From contig VXBP01008676.1 of the NCBI GenBank assembly GCA_013400115.1, forward strand, positions 1 to 64,000: a stretch of DNA of 64,000 nt, written 5' to 3'. The notes under the pieces were generated by a model. That model was not told where the DNA came from. It ran no database searches and worked only from the letters and a program-made list of their open reading frames with translations. Numbering within the stretch: position 1 is the stretch's first letter; every line of letters begins with the position of its first letter. This document shows positions 58,622 through 64,000 of the stretch, one piece after another. Both the position numbers and the translations under genes were made by a program. This stretch comes from Rhinopomastus cyanomelas (taxonomy: Eukaryota; Chordata; Aves; Bucerotiformes; Rhinopomastidae).

Positions 58622-61600
58622 CTGTTGAAATTAAATTAAAAAAAAAAACAAACAAAACACAAACATTTGACTGTTGGGTTTCCTCAGGGCTCTGAGCTCC
58701 TGCATTCACTGCTATTGTTTTCTTCTACGATCACCTGATTTCCATCTCTTCCTATAAACATATCCTTAATAGCCTGCCTCAAGTATAAAAACATTTATCA
58801 ATAAGCACAAGAGATTAAGACAAGAAGATTAGTAGCACAAACCATGGCAAACAGAAGGCAGATGACATTTCAGGTGTATTTGCATAACTGACTATAAAAT
58901 CATTTTTTCAATGTAATTCGGGGTAATTTTCATGGAAAAAGTTCTCTAATTTAGCAGGTAGTCAAATCGAAACACAAATCCACATTTTGAAGAGCAAAAT
59001 TAGCCAACAGGACACAGGACTCCAGCATAACTTTTCTAAATACACCTAGTACTTGAACAATGCCATCTTAATTAGAAACGTAATCAGCTTAAGCTTCACT
59101 AGCTTTATGTGCATAGCGTTGGTAACTTTTAACATCCTATCTTCAAAGCTTTTTTTTTTATACCGAGTATCCAAATGTTGATTTCAAGGAATTAATTTTA
59201 TAAGCACCATAACACTCACTTTGAGAATTTGTGTATTTAAATTTTGAAGTGCACATAATGCCTGTGATGAAAGGTAACAGTAATAGGACACCTGAAAACA
59301 TCCTCACATCAAAACAGTCTTACCACTTGATGTTCCTTTTCAAGTAGTCATAGCTAGTGTAAGAGCCAAGAAATCTAGGTGATGGCAAAGCAAACAGCAA
59401 TAGAAGAATGAAAGAAAATAGTCATTCTCTCTTGAGTGTATTATTTCTGCACACTTTTTATATTAGTCCTAGTAGTTCTCATATGACAAGACTGCCAAAC
59501 AAGGAGATGATACTTTTAACAGAGATGTTTTGGATAGTACCTTTACTGTATGCACAAAGACAAGGATCATATACTGTATTTAATGATGATGTCAGTCAGA
59601 GGAGACAGTCTCAGACTGATGGGTAGCAAAAGCAGTGAGGATTACACTAACCAGTTCTGACCAGCTGTATTAACAACATTACTCAATACATCCACAGGCG
59701 ATACAAATCCCATGTAGTAACCATCTCTCACACTTCTGGTCCCATTTGCATTAATTTTTTCAGTCTTAAGATACAATGGTTTTGTACTGTGGAGCACGTG
59801 CTGAGGGCAATTCCCCGCAAACATTCACACAGTAGCAGAGCCCACACCATAAAGCACTTCTGATGGTGTTCAACAACTCCTAAAAGGACACCCCTGAACA
59901 ACTTAAATACTAGGAAAGACAGTGTAAGTACACTGATGACTTCCTCTGGATCTTTTGACATTCAACAATTGGAAAGGGTAGGTGGTTCATTTTGATGGAA
60001 GGAGCAGTGGAGGGAGTTGTGGCAACACAAACGCAAACAGCACGCATGTGTGCTAAACACAAAGCATATTCTTCTGTCAGGCTCCTGCCCTAGGGTCACC
60101 AGTGTATCAGCCAACACTGTTTGGGACCTCTATGTGATCAAAGTGGCCCACAACAGTATTTTGCTTGTAGTCTGTGAGTGTACAGATTTCCTAAATGATG
60201 CAAGTAAAACCCCAGCAACTTTAGAGCAGACAAATCTGCACACAAAACGGGAGAAATACTTTCAAAACATTGACTCAGTGGCAAAAAAACTTTCCATCGT
60301 TTCATGTTTAACATTAATCTTGAAAACAGAGTTGTAGCTCTTGCACATAAATAAGTAAAACATGTCCTCTGTATGGATTATTCAGGCACAAGAGATATGC
60401 ATAATCAACAGTTTCTGCATTGGCCAAATTTAGTTCTCGTTATTTTTAGAAGGGCTTATTCACAGAATAACCATTACCATATAAATCCATCGGGGAAAAA
60501 AGAATAAGGAGCAAGTAACAGGGTACAAACTGGAAGGTGGTGAAGGAGCAGCCCTTAACACAAATGCTGTCTCAAAGCTGCAATGGATTTGTATTCCCGT
60601 ACAAGGGCATTACAACACGCTCCTAGAAGCATCACTGTCCAGTCGAGTCGTGATCTTGTTTCTTGCTTTCACTTAGTGCCATTAATATTTCAGTCTTTGT
60701 CTATTTGCATTGGACAACCCTGAGTAATTCCTTTTGCCTGCCCCTTGCTGTACAATGTACACAGCACATTTTTGTCCCTTGACATATCAAACTGTTGGCC
60801 TTAAAAATAGTATGGTCTTATTCCTGTGCAGCAGCACAATGTCACCTTCCCATAAGGCAAAGTTACATGTTAACTCATGATGAAAATAAAGTCAGAAATG
60901 AGCAACTAAAAACTGGAAGTGTCACGGCAGGTAGGAATATGGAACAATCTCTCTTGACTAAGAGCTGTTCTGCAAAACAAACCAATAGTTGTGTGTGTCT
61001 CTCACCTTTCTCAGACACGTTATCCTCCATAGCGGTGTCACAAATGTACAGCAAAAGCTGACAACGGACACCTCTGACTGAAAACCAGAACTTGGTACAG
61101 ATTATGTATATGAAGGAATGTGTACAGTAAAGATAAAATGAATAGCTATACCACATGCAGGTACAAATGATCTTTTTGCTCATCTTCTTGATTAGGAAAA
61201 AACAGGTGAATCTTTTAAAAACCTATCAAACTTCTGGAAAGATTCTGATATTCTCAGTTCAGAGGAAGACACAGAGATACTACTAGACAAATAAGAACAG
61301 GATTCCCGAGTCCTCACTCAAACCCTTTAAGCCAAGCACCAAAATAAGTGTATAAGCACATAAAAACCACCTTGCACATACACTGAGTGCTATACAACTT
61401 CGTATACAACTCCAGCAAGCTACTTCATAACTTCACTTTAATATCTTGTTTACCTGAGCTAAATCTGTGTATGAGCTTTCACACAGCTTCTGTATCAAAA
61501 TGTTCCACATCAAGGAAGCACAGCAATACAGGAAACAGATGTTTCCATCAACAGATTAAATTCTGGCCTCAGCAATATTCCCTAAAGGCTCTGTTTCCTA

Positions 61601-61948
61601 ACGTCAAACACTGCTAACATGTACAAGCAGACGTGCAGAATAAACCAAAACACTTGCTTTGCAACTCAGTATTAGTTAGACTAAGGAAGTACTTTGTGTT
61701 GTTAGCAAATGGTACAAAGCAGTAGGCTGAAGGTCCTGAAACCTGTAACAAAATTACTGACTTCCATTTACCAAAAATAAAACAGTTATGTGTTTCCGAA
61801 CTCAAACTATATGTGAAAAGGCAAAATGGCTTTGGGAATGCAAAATAATTTCAGTTAGATGCCACAAACCCCTGGAATTCCATCAGAGGGAGAATTTCTG
61901 GTTTAGTCCTACACACCTCCCCCCAGGACAGAAATCCCCCAAACTTAC
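58622..61948. other. TJP1 intron, 3.3 kb
   Basis: No CR1 copy or additional exon is recognisable. A 60-codon reading frame at 59642-59824 and an overlapping 77-codon frame look like chance: they have no ZO-1 similarity and no good acceptor/donor pair that I can see. An A run lies at 58633-58647 near the acceptor. Confidence 0.75.
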
Positions 61949-62173
61949 TTTGAATAGTTGGTGAAGTTGAGCTGGTTCTGTGAATGTATTGGTTTTGTGG
62001 GTTCAGAATGATGGCTGACAGGAACCTGCACAGATGGCTTGTTTTCAAAACTCCTGCGATCAAAGTAGGAGAGCTGCTTTCGGTAATACTCTTCGTCTTC
62101 TTCAGGATCATAATGATTTGAACGCACAATATCTTCAGGTGGCTTTACTTGAGGTCTCTGAGGTTCTGGGGCC
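61949..62173 (-). CDS. TJP1: TJP1 coding exon, conserved acidic/YYRKQLSYFDRR block
   Basis: Acceptor TTGTTCAG ends above 62173; one G completes an arginine codon. Then APEPQRPQVKPPEDIVRSNH, YDPEEDEEYYRKQLSYFDRR, SFENKPSVQVPVSHHSEPTK and PIHSQNQLNFTNYS plus two bases. The donor GTAAGT lies at 61943-61948. The PPEDIVRSNHYDPEEDEEYY stretch is essentially identical to mammalian ZO-1. It belongs to the C-terminal half that includes the actin-binding region. Confidence 0.98.
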
Positions 62174-62599
62174 CTGAACAAGAACAGCAACAGTGACCTC
62201 ACACAGCCGAACAATAAATTCTATTTTCTAACCCTGATGGTTAATAAACCAACCAAAAGGTTGAATCTTATATTTGCACTTTTACCCTGTTTTAACCTAT
62301 GCTGTGTGCAAATTAGACAGCTATGACACAGCATCATGATAGAAAATCTTTGTTTTGCTTTCTAATTGTCTCAAACACAGCAAAAAACTAAGATGGAGTT
62401 ACTACACTTGCTATCTTTCTTTCCTCAAAATGGTAAGAAAACCTCATTGTGTCCTCCCCGCCACTTCCCATCAGTTATGTCTGCCTTAGTATTGACACAG
62501 AGATCACACTGACTTGCTGAGACTCTCCACTCTGCAGCTTCCAGTTTGTTTTCTGAATATTCTCATATTGAAAAATTAATTAAGCAGTTGTGCATCTAC
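62174..62599. other. TJP1 intron, 426 bp
   Basis: Single-copy looking intron with no recognisable element. Confidence 0.85.
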
Positions 62600-62694
62600 C
62601 TGTAAGATGGTTTGTCATGTTCATACTGGCTTTGCGAAGTTGATTTCGGAGCGCCCACAGCTGTGAGTGTAGGCTTAGGTGCTAGTTCTGGAGG
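62600..62694 (-). CDS. TJP1: TJP1 coding exon, short 95-bp exon
   Basis: Acceptor TTCCAG ends above 62694 and donor GTAGAT follows 62600. The exon encodes PPELAPKPTLTAVGAPKSTS and QSQYEHDKPSY plus two bases of arginine. It fits the ZO-1 segment between the ...VK and the APEPQ exons (mammal: PPEVA-KP ... SEHDK--YR). It is the least conserved of the eight exons and too short to be seen as an ORF. Confidence 0.93.
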
Positions 62695-63003
62695 CTGGAA
62701 GGAGAAGCACAGTGCATTCTCTTAACAATTGCATCATTTGAGGAGATTCAGCACTGAGTGAGAAAACCAAAGCTGCTGCCCGCATCCCCCAAAAGCAAGA
62801 GCAGGATGTAATACTAATGCAAGTTGAATTGGAGGAGTTTTTGGTACAGAAGATCCCCTTCAGTGTTCTCACAGACATCTTCAAAAACATAGTACAGTTA
62901 GGTTTGCTAAGACACTACTCCACAAATAGACTTCCTTTCCAGAGTATTTTACTTCTTGCTATGGAGTCTTGTTAACAGCAATGAGACAACTCAAATGACT
63001 TAC
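62695..63003. other. TJP1 intron, 309 bp
   Basis: Intron with GT-AG ends (donor GTAAGT at 62998-63003). A 71-codon minus-strand frame (62675-62890) covers part of it and is not an exon. Confidence 0.88.
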
Positions 63004-63900
63004 CTTGACAGCTGATGTATCACTTGGGTCCTTCATTTTTTCCAAAGATGGTGACCTCCTTCTTTCAAAGATCTTAACCCTACTTCGCACAGACTGGGGT
63101 TTCATGGCTGGATCTTCTTCCTCTGCTAGAGATGGCGGTGTAGGCAGTGGCTTACTGTTAGAAGGCAAAACTTCTGGTTTGGTTTGTGATGAAGAGGGAG
63201 GAGGAAGAGAGACGCCTGAAGTGCTGTGAGAAGGTTCATATTGTCCAGCTTTAGCATTATAAGCTTGAGGAGGACCTTGCTCATAGCCCCTTATATGCGG
63301 ATCAAAGTACTGCTTTGGTTCAGGAGATCGAGATATGGCTGACTGGTATGGCTGAGCCTCTTGTTTGTATCTACCATGTGTGTCATAGCCAACGGTATGT
63401 TGATCCTCATATCGCACTTGTGGTAAGCCGAAGTTTTTGGGTGCGTGCTCATAGCGAGGTCTACTGTCGTAGCTCATGGGAGGAGGTTCCTCAAAGCGAG
63501 GTTGTGCTGGGTAATAACTGCGTTCTGTGCTCTCTTCTATGCTTTGTCTAGAATCGAGATCCCTAGGAGGCTGGTTTTCATAAGCTGTTCTTGTTTGGTT
63601 GTAGGGCTGCTTTTCATCGTAATATGCCCAGTGCTCCTCATAGGGAGGTACACGGTCGTCCAAGCGTAGGCGAGGGTCATAACCTCGAGAAAACTGATCT
63701 ACGTAGTTTGTGGAATCATACCTATACGTTGATTGTTCATAGTCCCTGCTCGGTTGTTTTTCTGCATACTGAGCCTGGGCTTCGTAGATCAAGTTTGGGT
63801 CTCTTTCCTGTCTCTGTATAGGGTGATTCACTGCTGGCTGTTTTAGGACGTAGCTTTGTCTGGACACTTCCTCGTTAATGTATGGATCCTTTCGGTATAC
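63004..63900 (-). CDS. TJP1: TJP1 large Tyr/Pro-rich coding exon (897 bp)
   Basis: Acceptor ...TTTAATAG ends above 63900 and donor GTAAGT follows 63004. The exon is phase 0 on both sides and encodes 299 residues, starting VYRKDPYINEEVSRQSYVLK. It is rich in tyrosine, arginine, glutamate and proline, with degenerate repeats of the YDSRPRYE/YEDRVPxYEE/YDTHGRYK kind, and ends in the conserved KPLPTPPS...EEEDPAMKPQSVRSRVKIFE, RRRSPSLEKMKDPSDTSAVK. It corresponds to the unique region of ZO-1 after the SH3-GuK module. The GTG at 63865-63867 encodes valine within the exon and is not a start. Upstream exons (PDZ, SH3, GuK) lie beyond base 64000. Confidence 0.98.
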
Positions 63901-64000
63901 CTATTAAAGCAAGGAACGTACTTTTTTGTTAAAATGAAGAGTAACTGCAGCTGCCTTTGAAACGCACTATTTTAAGCAAACAGAAGCTCTAAAACTTTAA
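63901..64000. other. TJP1 intron (partial) at window edge
   Basis: About 100 bases of intron upstream of the large TJP1 exon. The polypyrimidine tract is weak. Nothing else is visible. Confidence 0.85.

Noticed and set aside
59642..59961. Possible extra TJP1 exon in the 3.3-kb intron (60- and 77-codon minus-strand frames)
   Set aside because: No similarity to ZO-1, no convincing acceptor/donor pair and no phase fit. The eight recognised exons already join in phase without it.
60740..60775. Near-palindrome around 'tgtacaatgtaca' in a TJP1 intron
   Set aside because: A 13-base palindrome alone is common; I found no flanking hairpin or conserved motif.

Overview
This window is vertebrate nuclear DNA, almost certainly from a bird. 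The evidence is short GT-AG-bounded exons in large introns, and more than twenty copies or fragments of the avian CR1 LINE, several ending in the CR1 terminal motif (ATTCTATG-like). I cannot fix the species. The heavy CR1 load and a hAT-type DNA transposon may help narrow it.

Two protein-coding genes are present, both transcribed from the minus strand. (1) 52550-63900 holds the last eight coding exons of TJP1 (ZO-1, tight junction scaffold). Together they encode 763 residues plus the stop codon, all in phase: the tyrosine- and proline-rich region, the actin-binding region and the C-terminal ZU5 domain. A 3'UTR of roughly 1.1-1.5 kb follows. (2) 9390-32839 holds the first two coding exons of ENTREP2 (FAM189A1), a four-pass endosomal membrane protein. 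Exon 1 lies in a CpG-rich promoter at 32.6-33.3 kb. Exon 2 is only 57 bp (9390-9446), 23 kb away, and its splice phase and protein sequence fit exactly. Later ENTREP2 exons must lie beyond base 1. As I recall it, the TJP1 then ENTREP2 order and orientation match the human 15q13 neighbourhood.

Layout: 1-9389 is ENTREP2 intron 2 (partial), with CR1 relics and an old CR1-clade reverse transcriptase fossil. 9447-32605 is ENTREP2 intron 1, containing a 3.9-kb rearranged CR1 at 18.69-22.58 kb that carries a nested LTR-like insertion and a 711-bp exact duplication across a single N (most likely an assembly seam). 32606-33340 is ENTREP2 exon 1 plus promoter, with a similar CR1 copy on each side. 33.34-51.05 kb is intergenic and CR1-dense, including a CR1 split by a 314-bp hAT MITE with perfect 8-bp target-site duplications. 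51.05-64 kb is the 3' end of TJP1.

Apart from these, the open reading frames on either strand look like chance, low-complexity or CR1-derived frames. I found no rRNA, tRNA, CRISPR or operon-like structure. I see no novel coding system here. The points most worth a second look are the hAT MITE, the assembly seam, the tandem CR1 5' leader, the LTR-like insert, and the linked TJP-ENTREP gene pair.
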